A DNA stretch of 37,945 bases from Reclinomonas americana ATCC 50394 (lineage: Eukaryota; Jakobida; Jakobea; Jakobida), in NCBI GenBank assembly GCA_048213135.1, contig PS015084.1:61406-99350 (forward strand), in the 5' to 3' direction. The notes beneath the pieces were generated by a model. It did no database searches, was not told where the DNA came from, and saw only the letters and a list, made by a program, of their open reading frames with translations. The position numbers and the translations under genes are program-made. Every line of letters starts with the position of its first letter. Position 1 is the stretch's first letter. This document shows, one piece after another, positions 1 to 9,786 of the stretch.

Positions 1-480
1 GGGAAGGGGAAGGGAAAGGGGAAGGGGAGGGGGAGGGGGAGGGGGAAGGGGGAAGGGGGAAGGGGAAGGGAGGAGGCAAGGCAGGAAAATGAGGTGAAGC
101 AGAAGGTGAAGCAGAAGGTGGCGAAGGAGAAGGGGAAGGAGAAGGGGAAGGAGAAGGGGAAGGAGAAGGGGAAGGAGAAGGGGAAGAGGGAAGGGGAAGA
201 GGGAAGGGCAGGAGGTGAAGCAGTAGATGACGAAGCAGAAGGCGAGGCAGAAGGTGAAGCAGAGGGTGAAGCAGAGGGTGAAGCAGAAGGCGAGACGGAG
301 GGTGAAGCAGAGGGTGAAGCAGAAGGAAAAGCCGAAAGGAAGCAGAAGATGAAGCCGAAAGCGAAGGCGAAGGCGGCGAAGCAGAAGGCGAGGCAGAAGG
401 CAAAGCACAAGACGAAGCACAAGACGAAGGAGAAGGCGAAACAGAAAGGAGGCAGAAGGCGAAGCTGAAGGAAAACCAGA
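1..480. repeat. GA-rich minisatellite
   Basis: The first 480 bases are almost entirely purine on the + strand. Up to about 90 they are G/A runs. From about 122 to 182 a 12-base unit (AAGGAGAAGGGG) is repeated. From about 210 to 330 related 12-base units of the GGTGAAGCAGAG type follow. Because the unit length is a multiple of three, a + strand frame stays open from 94 to 468 and would encode a Lys/Glu polymer. No family motif, splice context or start context supports a gene there. It lies just past the 3' end of the RRM gene on the opposite strand. Confidence 0.8.
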
Positions 481-529
481 AAAAATGCAAAAGGCGAAGC
501 AGAAGGAAAGCAGAAGGAAAAGGAGAAAG

Positions 530-1048
530 CTATGCAGCAGAAGACGGGGCCTCATTCTGCGCAAGAAGTACCTCGGCCACTACGATGCACCGCCCATCGA
601 GCATGCTTCCGTGCAGCTCGCGCACCGCCGCGTCGGCTTCGTCCGGCGTCGTGAACTTGACGATTCTGCACGCGAGGTCAGCGCGAAAAAGACAGAGAGA
701 CAGAGGCAGACAGTGAGTGAGTGAGTGAGTCAGTGACGCACGCGTAACGCAAAGAGTTGCCTTGCTCGTCGCGTTTGAGAGATACTCGAACAACTGTTCC
801 GGTCTCTGTCATGAATGCATGTATGCATGCATGATGAGAAAGGGAAGAGAGTGAGGGGAGAGAGTGAGAGAGACGCAACGTTCCATGTGCTTTCGCAGTG
901 AGTGTTCATCGGTCTTGCCTGCACACACACGCGTGCAGTGAGCGCACGTGTGTTTGAGGAGATAGTGAGCGATCTCACCCGCGAGTTTGGCCACAAAGCA
1001 TCGTGTTGAGCGGAGAGCCTCTGATGTGTTGTCTGTGATGCTTGTCAT
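530..1048 (-). CDS. Small single-RRM RNA-binding protein
   Basis: Four exons, 1048-979, 918-880, 805-742 and 665-530, sum to 309 nt (102 residues plus stop) with matching phases. Spliced, they give one RNA-recognition motif: strand 1/RNP2-like CFVAKL, a helix starting TDEHSLRKHM, then TGTVVRVSLKRD, RNP1-like RYAIVKF, helix PDEADAAVRELHG and a last strand LDGRCIVV. The RRM binds single-stranded RNA through its RNP strands. RNP1 lacks the usual Gly. The protein is little more than one domain, so it may be an accessory factor. The start is the only in-frame ATG just before the domain; the frame remains open upstream, so a longer 5' exon cannot be excluded. The donor of intron 2 is GTTGCG (see findings). 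The order and spacing of the motifs make the domain secure; the ortholog is not recognised. Confidence 0.82.
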
Positions 1049-1684
1049 GGCGTGCGCGTGTCGACGTTGAGTCAAAGATGTGGGCAGATTGGTGATTTCC
1101 GGCGAGAAAGAGAAAAGCTGTCGTGTTTGCACGTGTCCGGTTTTGTGGTGGGTTGTGCGACGGGTAAAGTGGCGTCGAGTGCGGGCGATAAAGGTGGTAG
1201 GAGGATGGCTGGAGAGGGGTGCCGGGGTTTGGCTTGAGGCGTCGTGAAACAAAAGCAGATTTCGATATCTCGACGTGCAATAGCAGTCTCACAGTTGGCG
1301 AAGTGGTCGGTTGCTTGACCGGACGTTTGGAAGAAGCGCTGGACTGCTCCACTGTCTCCCTCGATCGCTGCCTCTCACCACTTTACTGATGGTGATCACT
1401 GGTAGAAGTTTGTATGGATAAGTAATGTGGATCCATGGATCCACTCTCTTGGTCATGAAGCAGATGGTGCTGCAGGGCCGCACTGACTCCTCCACCCTCA
1501 GTCGACGTCGCTGTCTCTCTCCTACTGTATGTTTGCGTTCGTTTTGCTGATTCTAGATCTCTCGATCAATCTCCTCTGTCACTCTCACCCCTCTCTCTCT
1601 CTCTCTCTCTCTGACACACACCACAAGCAGTCCCTCGCCTCCAGCAGATTCAGAACGACTTCACTCTCGTTCTCTTCAACACGC
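1049..1684. other. Intergenic, contains a perfect palindrome
   Basis: Non-coding as far as I can see, between the RRM start and the lipocalin stop. Positions 1427-1444 form a perfect 18-base palindrome made of two GGATCC-type halves around CATG. Positions 1390-1434 read on the - strand resemble 23655-23700 on the + strand, including an exact 17-base match (1390-1406 with 23681-23697). A (CT)n tract lies at about 1590-1610. Confidence 0.6.
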
Positions 1685-3350
1685 TCAGTACGTGCACCCG
1701 TCGTGCTTTGTCGGCACCACCTTCGAGATGTTGATGTTCTGCGACTTGGCGTAATCCAGCAGCTTCTGCGTCACAGTCGGATCCAGCACCGGCTGGCGCG
1801 ACAGGATCCACAGTCCCTCGCTGACCTCGATGCCCAGCACCGACGAGCACGAGTAGACGAGCGAGTAGGTGGAGTAGTCGGTCTGTGTGAGGGGGGAGAA
1901 GAGAGGAGAAGAGAGAAGGTGAGAAGGGAAGGGAAGGGAAATGGGAGAGAAGAACGGAAGAGAAGAGGAGATGGAGGAGAGGAAAGGAGAGGAGAAAGAG
2001 AAGAGATGTAAAGAGAAAAGAAGAGCGAATGAAGAACATAGAAGAAAAGACAACAGACACGAAAGAGGAGAGAAGCATTGGGAGGAGAAATAGAGAAGAG
2101 AAGAGAGAAGACGAAAACAGAAGAGATGCGGAGTGAAGAGGGTAAAGAGGAGAAGAGAAGAAAGAAAAGCAGAAAGAGAAATGGAGAGGAGAAGAAATGA
2201 TCCGGATATCCGCAGAATAGATGAAGAAAACAAAAGAGAAGTGGAGAATGGAAAACAAAGGGAGAGAAGACAACAGCAGAAGGGGAGACAAGAAAGGGAC
2301 AGCTGTGGAGGAGAAAGAGAAGAAGAAGGACGAGAAGAGAGGAGAAGAGAAGAAAGGAAAGGAGAGAACAAGAGAGTAACGAGAAAAAGAGAAGAAGAAA
2401 AACAGACGAGAAGGGGAGAAGGAACAAGAAAGAGAAATGGAGAGGAGAGTAGACAACAGCAGCGGAGAGGAGAAGAGAAAGAAAAGGAGAAGAGCTGAGC
2501 GAGCAACGAGAAGAGAAGGGGAGAAGGGATACGTAAAGCAGAGGAGACGAGAGAAGACAACAGCAGCGGAGAGGAGAGGAGTGAGGAGTTGGGGGGAGAT
2601 AGATAAGACAACAATAGAGAAGAGGAGACGCATCTGTGAGAAGCGAACAGAAGATACTGTAAGGAGAGGAGAAGAGGAGGGAAGAGGTGAATGCAGACGG
2701 GAACGCCGCGCCTCGACCCCTCCCACTCACCATCAACACCCAGTACGGTCCGTAAGGCGCAAAACGGGAGAAACGCACAGCCAACTGTATGTACACTTGC
2801 ATGTTGAGCAGACACAGTCGCAAAAGAGTGCCAGGACATACACACAGACCTTGGCAGGCACATTGGGATCACGAATGACAGCCTCGCCCACAGCCACATT
2901 CATCGGCGATGTCGCCGAGTCCTTCCGATCGGAGTTCTCCACGCGCACATGCGTCGCTGCGCAAAAAAAAAAGAATAAGACGAAAGCAAGAAGAGGGAAA
3001 AGAGTAAGAGGTGTGTTAACGCACCATCAATCAGCGTGTAATTCGCGCGCACACAGAAGGCATTGGCGTCCTCAAAGGTGAACGGAATGTGCGCCTGATC
3101 GTACCTGCAAATGACACGCGAGTGAGACACTCACACGCACAGAGCAACTCTCTCTCTTTCTCACTCACCAAATGCCGAGGTACTGTTGCACGAGAAAGTC
3201 ACTCTGCACAGGCGGGTTGGCGCAGCTGGCCAGCAGGCGACGTGCGCTCACTGGCTCCGTGGCATGCTCCATGTCCAGTGGAGAGGAGGAGGCGCATGCC
3301 AGTGTGATGCAGAGAGCGAGGGTGACAAGGAGGAGACCTGCGCTCGACAT
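1685..3350 (-). CDS. Secreted lipocalin (apolipoprotein D/Blc type)
   Basis: Five exons, 3350-3169, 3104-3025, 2956-2850, 2784-2731 and 1882-1685, give 621 nt (206 residues). The N-terminus is a signal peptide (hydrophobic LLLVTLALCITLACA). After a propeptide-like stretch, the lipocalin GxW signature appears as YLGIWYDQAHIPF and is split by intron 1 inside the Trp codon. It is followed by FCVRANYTL and, on the next exon, GEAVIRDPN. The aromatic stretch RFAPYGPYWVLM and YSLVYSCSS are the usual late strands, and LDPTVTQKLLDYAKSQ matches the C-terminal helix. Lipocalins are eight-stranded barrels that bind small hydrophobic ligands, and the Blc/ApoD group is extracellular or envelope-anchored. 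Length fits the family. Three introns are 65-68 bp; the fourth is 848 bp. Ligand unknown. Confidence 0.88.
1883..2730. repeat. 848-bp purine-tract intron of the lipocalin gene
   Basis: Intron 4 of the lipocalin gene is almost pure G/A on the + strand (pyrimidine on the coding strand). A motif of the form AGACAACAGC(A/G)G recurs imperfectly near 2046, 2268, 2448, 2555 and 2607, suggesting growth by tandem duplication of roughly 100-200 bp segments. Long open frames here (Ser/Leu-rich on -, Arg/Glu-rich on +) are compositional artefacts. Confidence 0.75.
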
Positions 3351-4332
3351 GACGAGAAAAAAGACAGGTGTCTGAAAGTTTTTGGACGCGCGGAGCTTGG
3401 CGACTGATGCAATGGCGGTGGGTGGAAGGACGTGGGAAAGGCGTGCGGAGAGTAGGCAGGGAAAGGAGTGCAGTGTCTGCGACGCAAGGCGAGAGCAGAG
3501 AGAGAAGAAATTCGAATGAATCTGCGAAATATTCTTTGGCGGCGTACATAAGGCGAGTACGTATACGTACACATGCCAGCGCAGCGGGTATGTGGATCCG
3601 GACTGTAGAGAGTGCCACGTTAGTGACGGTGCTGTTCAGCGGTGGACTGGTGGTGGCAGTAGAGGACACTACAATTGGTTGTCGAGACTGATAAGTGTGG
3701 AGCAAGCTCAAATACGGAACTCTCTCCAAACGTAGTCAGGAGAGCGCTGCGGTACACTCATGCAGATATATCGACGATATCGATGTGAAATTTTGGTCCA
3801 AAAAAGGGTCCTGGCATACCACCAGTTTCTGCATCTGCGAGACAACAGAAGCAAGGTAAAGCGCTGCTCGTGCACAAATGCCACGAGAAGATCGGGCGTA
3901 CCAGGCGTAACCGTACAATTAACTAGAACAGACACGTGCACGCGCACGCTGCGCTGCGATATCGATGCGAGTCGCGCGCTGCGCGAGTCCGGGGGTGCTA
4001 TTTGCAGACTGCGCGTGGCACTGAGCGGTTCATTTGGCTTGCCCGTCAGCTTCATTGCGCCAGCTGCGCATGCTGGTTCGCTGGGTTTCTACATCTAGGA
4101 CCTGACATGTGATGCATGTGCACACATGGGAGAGATCACAAGGCATTGCACATGCATATGTGCATGCAATTCTAAATCTGCCATGTCGATCATCTGCATG
4201 TCCTTTCACCTCCGGATCGCACGTGTCGATGCAAGTAATAATAGAAACTTCACTGATGCCCATTGTGTATGCATATATACGCGTACGGGTCAGTGATGAT
4301 TCAATTCCTTTCACCTCTGGTGTGAGCAGAAA
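3351..4332. other. Intergenic region upstream of the lipocalin gene
   Basis: Non-coding as far as I can tell; it should hold the lipocalin promoter. Open frames of 100-115 codons occur on both strands (for example + 3760-4098) but show no recognisable domain and lie against each other. Positions 4236-4257 repeat exactly at 23640-23661 (22 bases), so part of the region is a dispersed repeat. A CCTTTCACCTC motif occurs twice, near 4200 and 4310. Confidence 0.5.
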
Positions 4333-4503
4333 ATGGGTGGCATCTTGTTTTGTCTCAAAAAGGCTGGAAAGGTGGCTGCCAAGGTTTTCCCGGGTGTTGC
4401 AGTGGCGACTTACGTGGTGGGCGGTGCCATGGTGGTGGCTGGTTTGGGAACCGGAAATCCGGGACTCATTTTGGCTGGTGCCGAGGTCCTGCTTCCATTT
4501 TGA
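4333..4503 (+). CDS. Possible 56-residue hydrophobic peptide
   Basis: ATG at 4333 to TGA at 4501-4503. The peptide begins MGGILFC, a Gly2/Cys7 arrangement that could accept N-myristate and palmitate. A basic amphipathic piece (KKAGKVAAK) follows, then about 35 Gly/Ala/Val-rich residues long enough for one or two membrane passes. Downstream there is a convincing intron at 4517-4594 (GTGAGT...CACAG), which would lie in the 3' UTR. The three-base periodicity looks coding and differs from the AT-richer flanks. I recognise no family. It could be a membrane-active peptide, a tail of a longer gene, or chance. Confidence 0.4.
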   Translation: MGGILFCLKKAGKVAAKVFPGVAVATYVVGGAMVVAGLGTGNPGLILAGAEVLLPF

Positions 4504-5324
4504 CCGACCTTGCAAAGTGAGTCTCTCGGTCTCCTGGGGCCGCCAATGTTGCCTTCCGCTGACCCGAAGTTCTCTCTGTTCTGCTGCTTCACAGGTTGCA
4601 ATTGCTCTTGCCTGCGTCAATATCTCCCTCTAATTATTTTTGCAACTGTGTCCTTGTATCTTGACCACGTCTCTCGCTGGTTTCAATGCTGCGCACGCAA
4701 GTTCATGCTATTGTTTGTGTCCGCATTCGTTTGGAGTGAGACCCTCCACGCACGACAGAGGAAGGAGAACTGTCGACGAATAAAACGGAGCCTGCTTGGG
4801 GCTTGCCTTGACATTTGTCGCATTATTGGAATTAATCCGGAATATTTAAAGCCGTGGTTCTCTTGCAGAAACGCCAGCATTAGCCATCTCGACCTTTTCT
4901 CGCTTTTTCCGTGATGTCTGAGTTTCTGGTACTCTCTCAAGATGGTGATCTGTTGCTGTTTGGATTAGTTAAGTTGTTGTTGTTGTCAAAAATTTAAAAC
5001 GAACACCGGTACCATTGCAATGTGAGTTTGTTGTTGGGTTTCGATCCGGAGGCCAGACCGTCGTCGCGTGAGGATGCACATGCAGTGCAACTTGCAATTC
5101 CTTTTTCTTCTTCGCAAGTGACGCGCCTCTGCCCGGATCCGGCTCGCCGAAGTCGACGTCGGAATAACTGAATCTTTCGTTCCTGCACTGGTCGGCAGCG
5201 CATTGACAGTGTAAAGGCAGCGCACATCGCATGCAGGTCTCTCTCAGTGCACAATCACGCTACACACATGGAGTTGTCCCGCAACAAAAAGTGATTCTGT
5301 TGTTTGTGTATTTTTTAGCGCGCA
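4504..5324. other. Intergenic or 3' UTR region
   Basis: No gene is supported. It contains the presumed 3' UTR intron 4517-4594 of the small ORF. After removal of that intron a frame stays open from the TGA at 4501 to 4914, but it is AT-rich with no motif. From about 5233 the sequence leads into the WD40 gene; an in-frame TAG at 5316-5318 sits just before its start codon. Confidence 0.45.
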
Positions 5325-5488
5325 ATGGGCGCTGGGGCGGTGGGAGGCACTGCCGATCGCGACCTTGGCAGCGATGCAGTGTATCTTCGTCACCCAGGTT
5401 CTGTCCTCGATTGCGCTGCGTCGCCACTCACTCCCGGAGTGCCGCAGGTTCGTTGTCCGATCACATTTNNNNNNNNNNNNNNNNNNNN

Positions 5489-5582
<94 letters not shown>

Positions 5583-8237
5583 TCTCAGTCTCTCTCTCTC
5601 TCTCTCACGTACACACGCACAACCACACGCACACCGAGGAAGAAGCGAGAGAGGAGAAGGGAGAGATTGATCGAGAAAGAAAACAGCAAGACGAAATGCA
5701 AGCAAAGGTGACGGAGAGAGAGGGAGAGAGAAGGAGAGAGAGAGAGAGAGAGAGCTCCGCGTCTATCCTTCTCCCTCCTTCTCCTTTCTTCTCCTTCCCT
5801 CTCTCCCTCTCTCCCTTCTCCCTCCCCCTCCCCCTCACTCCCCCTTCTCTCTCCCACAGATGGTGGCCACCACCTGCACCGACCGCGCAGTCCGCATCTT
5901 CTCCGCCGACCTGGGCCGCCTGCTGTGCACCCTGAATGGCCACCGCACTCGTCCCACCTGCGTGGCCTTTTCTCCAACCGACGCCTCCATTCTGGTCTCC
6001 GGCGACGCCGACGGTCACCTAATCGTGTGGAGCCTGCAGGTGCTGTCTACGCAGTTGCGTCGGCGACGATGGAGTGGCAGTGGTGGACGACGAGAGTGGC
6101 AGGTGCAGTCGCGAACAACACACGAGTGCGATCCTGTGAGCGCTGTGGCGGTGTCGCACAGCAATCGCTACGTGGTCAGTGTGACCGAGGAAGGCACGCT
6201 GGAGGTGTGGCTGATGGCCGGCGGCGAGTTGCTGCGTGGCACACGAATCAAGAAGACGGTGGGCTTGCGGTTGCACTCGCTGCGGCCGCGGGTGATGTTT
6301 GCGCCGAGGGATGAGTTTGTGGTCACCAGCTACGAGCTCGGTCACGAGTACGGCGACGCGCAAGTGTGTTGGTGGGAGGTGGACACGTTGAAGCGGGTGC
6401 GGCGCACCGTCGCCAGTGCGCGCCGGGGTAGAGTTGGTGCGATTGTGGTGTCGGCGGACTGTGCGATCATGGCGGCGGCGTATGATGAGAGGATCGCCCT
6501 GCATTGGTTGAGTAGCGGCGGCAGTGGCGGCGGCGGGGATGAGGACCAGCGCAAGCAGCGAAAGTTGAGGGGGCACACAAAGCATGTTAATGTGATGGTG
6601 TTTACGGAGGATGCGCGGTTTTTGGTCAGTGGGGGGAAAGGTGAGCTGAGAGAGTGGGTGGGGGGGAGAGAGGGTGGGAGGGAGAAGGTGGGAGAGGGAG
6701 GGAGTGGATTGGAGGGAGAGAGAGGGAGAGAGAGGAGGGGGAGAGGGTGGGAGAGGGTGGGAGGGAGGGAGAGAGGGAGGGAGAAGGAGAGGGAGAGAGA
6801 GTGAGAGAACAGTTGCGTGGTATCTGGTCAGTGGGGCGGAAGGTGCACTGGTGGTGGAAGTTGTGACGAGAGAGATTTTCCTCGTTGTAGTGCGAGAGAG
6901 AGAGAGACAGTGAGTGAGAGACAGTGAGAGAGAGAGAAAGAATATGTGTGTGGTTTCTGGTTAGTGGGGCGGAAGGTGCACTGGAGGTGGAGGTGGTGAA
7001 GAGAGAGATTTTCCTCGTAGTAGTGAGAGAAAGAGACAGTGAGTGTGAGAGAGAGAGAGAGAACATGTGCGTAGTTTTTGGTCAGTGAGGCGGAAGGTAA
7101 GCTGGAGGTGGAGGAGGTGGCGAGAGGCTTTCTCGTAGTAGTGAGAGAGAGAGAGAGACAGTTGTGTGTGCCTCTCTTCTCTGTATTGATGGAGAGCAGC
7201 GGTGTAATCTGCGCCTGCAACGACCTCTTTATTAATTCTGTTTACCGTTTGATCAGCGTTTTTCATTGTACTGCGTGTCGATGTGTGGGGCACATGTGTG
7301 TGGTTAGCTGTGTGCGGTGGAGAAAAGTTGGTTGGGAAGAGCAGTGGCGTGCGTGTATGTGTTTCTTCTCAAATGACCTTTCTCCCATGACTGAGGATGA
7401 CTTTCTCCTTTTTTTCCTTCTACTTTTGGACGCTCCTCCCCGCACACTGCACTACCCGCGTGTGTTACCTCGCACACCACGAGTGTGCCTGTCTGTTTAT
7501 CCGTCTTGATGTCTTCTCAAACCACTCCCTATTTCTTCACATGATCTTACTCTCTTGCTTTTGGTGGACGAAGGATTACTCTCTCGCAGGTTGAACCACT
7601 CGCGTGTGGTACCTCGCACACCCCGACTGCGTCTGTCTGTCTGTCTATCTGTCTAGCTCTTCCTCACTGTCTCTTTCTCTCTCTGTTTGCCTCTCTCCGT
7701 CTGTGACTGTCTCTCTCTCCTTTTTTGTCTCCCTCTCTGTCTGTCTGCACATCCGGCTTCTTCTTCGTCACATGACTTTGTTCTCGCCCCCCCCCCCCCC
7801 CTCTCCCTTTGTTTTCCCCGCTGCTCCCCGCAGACTGCACCACCCGCGTGTGGTACCTCGCACACCACGAGTGCATCGCCGTCTTCACTGGCCACACGAC
7901 GCCGGTGACCTCCTTGGCCTTGTGTGGCGACGGCCGCATTGTGTGCGCCACCGAGAGTCGCACGTCCTCGGTGTGGCAGTCCGGTGCGTTTTCATGCAAG
8001 CCGGAGCGAGTTGAATACCTCCTCATCAGTCGCGCTACAGGTCCGTGGAACGTCGTTTGGTGCTACCAGCGGGAGGTGTGCGCGGTGGTGCAGTCGCAGC
8101 GATGGTTGCGTGAAATGGCAATGTACAGGCGGGGTACGAGTGAACCGCTGCCGCTGCTGGTGTTGCGGTGCTTTATCGAGGAGGATGCGAGGGTGAGGTT
8201 GTGGAGATTTGCGGTTGGTTGGAGCGGGAGTGAGTGA
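5325..8237 (+). CDS. WD40-repeat protein
   Basis: Three exons, 5325-5447, 5860-6640 and 7834-8237, sum to 1308 nt (435 residues). Intron 1 (412 bp) has a (CT)n tract and a 20-N gap; intron 2 is 1193 bp. WD repeats are visible as HPGSVLDCAASPL...TDRAVRIFSAD, then LNGHRTRPTCVAFSP...SGDADGHLIVWSL, later SAVAVSHSNRYVVSVTEEGTLEVWLM, LRGHTKHVNVMVFTEDARFLVSGG joined across intron 2 to CTTRVWYLAHHE, and VFTGHTTPVTSLALCGDGRIVCATE. The protein should fold as a beta-propeller scaffold. The first two repeats faintly recall AMBRA1-type proteins, but that is not enough for a name. A Gly/Ser linker precedes the fourth clear repeat. The C-terminal ~85 residues are the least certain part. The start is the first ATG after an in-frame TAG. 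Confidence 0.8.
6817..7150 (+). repeat. Three degenerate copies of the exon 2 donor end inside intron 2
   Basis: The end of exon 2 with its donor (about 6617-6650) is echoed three times downstream, at about 6817-6895, 6951-7030 and 7071-7150. Each copy keeps the order (G/T)TTT..GGTCAGTG.GG.GGAAGGTG.(A/G)CTGG.GGTGGA, then AGAGATTTTCCTCGTAGTAGTGAGAG, and is followed by a (GA)n run. The spacing is about 120-135 bp. Confidence 0.8.
7437..7640 (+). repeat. Two degenerate copies of the exon 3 acceptor end inside intron 2
   Basis: The real acceptor and exon 3 start (7831-7880; GCAG then ACTGCACCACCCGCGTGTGG) is preceded by two partial copies at about 7437-7495 and 7588-7640. Both keep CCGCGTGTG or TCGCGTGTGG, TACCTCGCACACC and a (T)CTGTCTGT run. 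The first copy has lost the AG (GCAC). The second keeps GCAG but reads TGA almost at once in the phase exon 2 needs, so neither is a normal exon. Confidence 0.8.
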
Positions 8238-8398
8238 GAGGTGAGTGTGGGGAGGGGGAGGGGAGGGGCAATGATTGTCTGTTCATGTTGTTGCACTTTT
8301 CGGTTATGCAGTCATTCATCGGGGTTCACTGGTGTGTGTACGCATTATTACTTGACACACACACAGATGGCGTGAGATAAAGGAATTCGACGAAGTCA

Positions 8399-9258
8399 CT
8401 AAACTTCCTGGCCCCCCGACGCCGCGGCTGTCGGTGGCATCGACACACTTGTGGGAGGAGGAGTCGGTTGCGGTCTGTTGGTGCCGAATGCCATCCTGAC
8501 GCCGCTCTCGACATTTGGGTCACCTCCGTCGCCAACTTCGTCGAAGCAGCCGGCTGTGATTGAGGTACTTGTGAGTTGACGGGCGGAGCACACTGCAGAG
8601 GCGACTGAAAGCGGTGTTGTACGTACCGCAGTTCATGGTGCTGACGACAAAGTCCAACACCGACGCGGCAATCTGCAAGCCGACGTTGATCCACGACAGC
8701 ACCACCACAATGTGCTCCTTGGAGGCGGCATCTTGGTTGATTCCGAGAGCGCCGGACTTGAACAGGGCAAGCAGCGACGACACTGCGTGCAGTGTGTTCC
8801 AGATGGTTTGCAGAACCGGTGGCCAGTTGTGAATGTTGAGCGGAGTTCGATTGCGGTCATCGCCCATGCCGTTGACGTCGCCGGGTGCGGGGGCGACGGC
8901 TCTGCGGTTTGGTGCCGCGGCAGCAGGAGCATCGCTCGCATTCGCCTTGCCCATGACGATGTTGTCGAGAGGACCGGCAATGAGCGCCGGTAATGCCACG
9001 GAGAACTGGGCGACTACCGCCGAGAAGGTTGTGTCGCCTGGGAAGGCCAGATTGAGCACGTTGACCACGATGGTGGCGATGTAGCCAATGTAGTAGCTCA
9101 CAGTGCCACCGCTGATGCGGTTGCAGCCGCTGCACTTGGCCTGCATGATTTGATTCACACGCACACACACACACACAGTGAGTGAATGCAGTCACAGAAC
9201 CGAACCGAACATACATGGTGTGCTTGTGTGCTCTCCAAACCTTGCTGGTTCCTGCCAT
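8399..9258 (-). CDS. Four-helix membrane protein, copy A
   Basis: Three exons, 9258-9241, 9140-8627 and 8553-8399, sum to 687 nt (228 residues). The first exon encodes only MAGTSK; exon 2 opens with a CxxC motif (KCSGCNR). Hydrophobic segments follow: YYIGYIATIVVNVLNLAF, FSAVVAQFSVALPALIAGPL, a third around VLQTIWNTLHAVSSLLALF, and EHIVVVLSWINVGLQIAAS running on to the exon end. A polar Ala/Pro loop separates helices 2 and 3. The C-terminus is a polar, acidic then Pro/Thr-rich tail starting AGCFDEVGDGGDPN. The intron 2 boundary was chosen because the same AGCFD motif and phase are recovered in the neighbouring paralogue. Family not recognised; the CxxC could bind metal or form a disulphide. 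Confidence 0.75.
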
Positions 9259-9786
9259 GGTGGTCTCTGCGTTCTCGAGTGGGATAATAGATGAGGTTGA
9301 ACGATGACAGGTTAATGTCGGATTTTGACGAGCTGGCGTGGCGTCGCACCGGCTCTCTCCGATTGATTTTGAACGTGCGCCGGCATCCCCGATGTGGACC
9401 CATGTCAAATTCAAACATGACGACCAGCTGGTCACTGTGAAGATGAGAATGGTGAGCTTGGGGAGAGAAAAACGAGAGAAAGAGAGAGAGAGAGACAGAG
9501 AATCGCCGTTTCAGCCGCGGACAAACCCGGCACCACAAAAGCCGTGTTCGGTGATAGCCATTTTTCTGTTGTTGTTGATCGCGACTTTCACTAAAGTGAG
9601 TTCAACAGGAGATCCGAGGTACAGCGGTAGCGAGAGAGGATAGGAAAAAGATACCAGAGAATGCCAGGCAAAGGGCAGTGTGCAGATTAATTATGGTGAC
9701 CGCGCCAATTCGCAGCGTTCTCCAGACTCAGCGGGTAACTGGCTTACGGCGCCGCTCCATGAGGCAGAATGTGAGCAGGTCCCCCA
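9259..9786. other. Intergenic between tandem paralogues
   Basis: About 530 bp between the start of copy A and the stop of copy B. It presumably carries the copy A promoter. I see no gene or clear repeat apart from a short (GA)n tract near 9470-9500. Confidence 0.5.

Noticed and set aside
94-468. Open frame of 124 codons, Lys/Glu-rich, on the + strand
   Set aside because: It is the translation of a 12-bp minisatellite whose unit is a multiple of three; no domain, splice sites or start context.
1650-2899. Three overlapping 350-404 codon Ser/Leu/Phe-rich frames on the - strand
   Set aside because: They are the pyrimidine tract of lipocalin intron 4 read in all three frames.
7588-7640. Extra exon of the WD40 gene using the GCAG at 7588-7591
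   Set aside because: In the phase set by exon 2 it meets TGA in the first codons, so it is a decayed copy of the exon 3 start.
8554-8626. Read-through frame of membrane protein copy A, or a 34-bp intron there
   Set aside because: A 73-bp intron ending in CACAG restores the AGCFD motif found at the same place in copy B; 34 bp is shorter than any other intron here.
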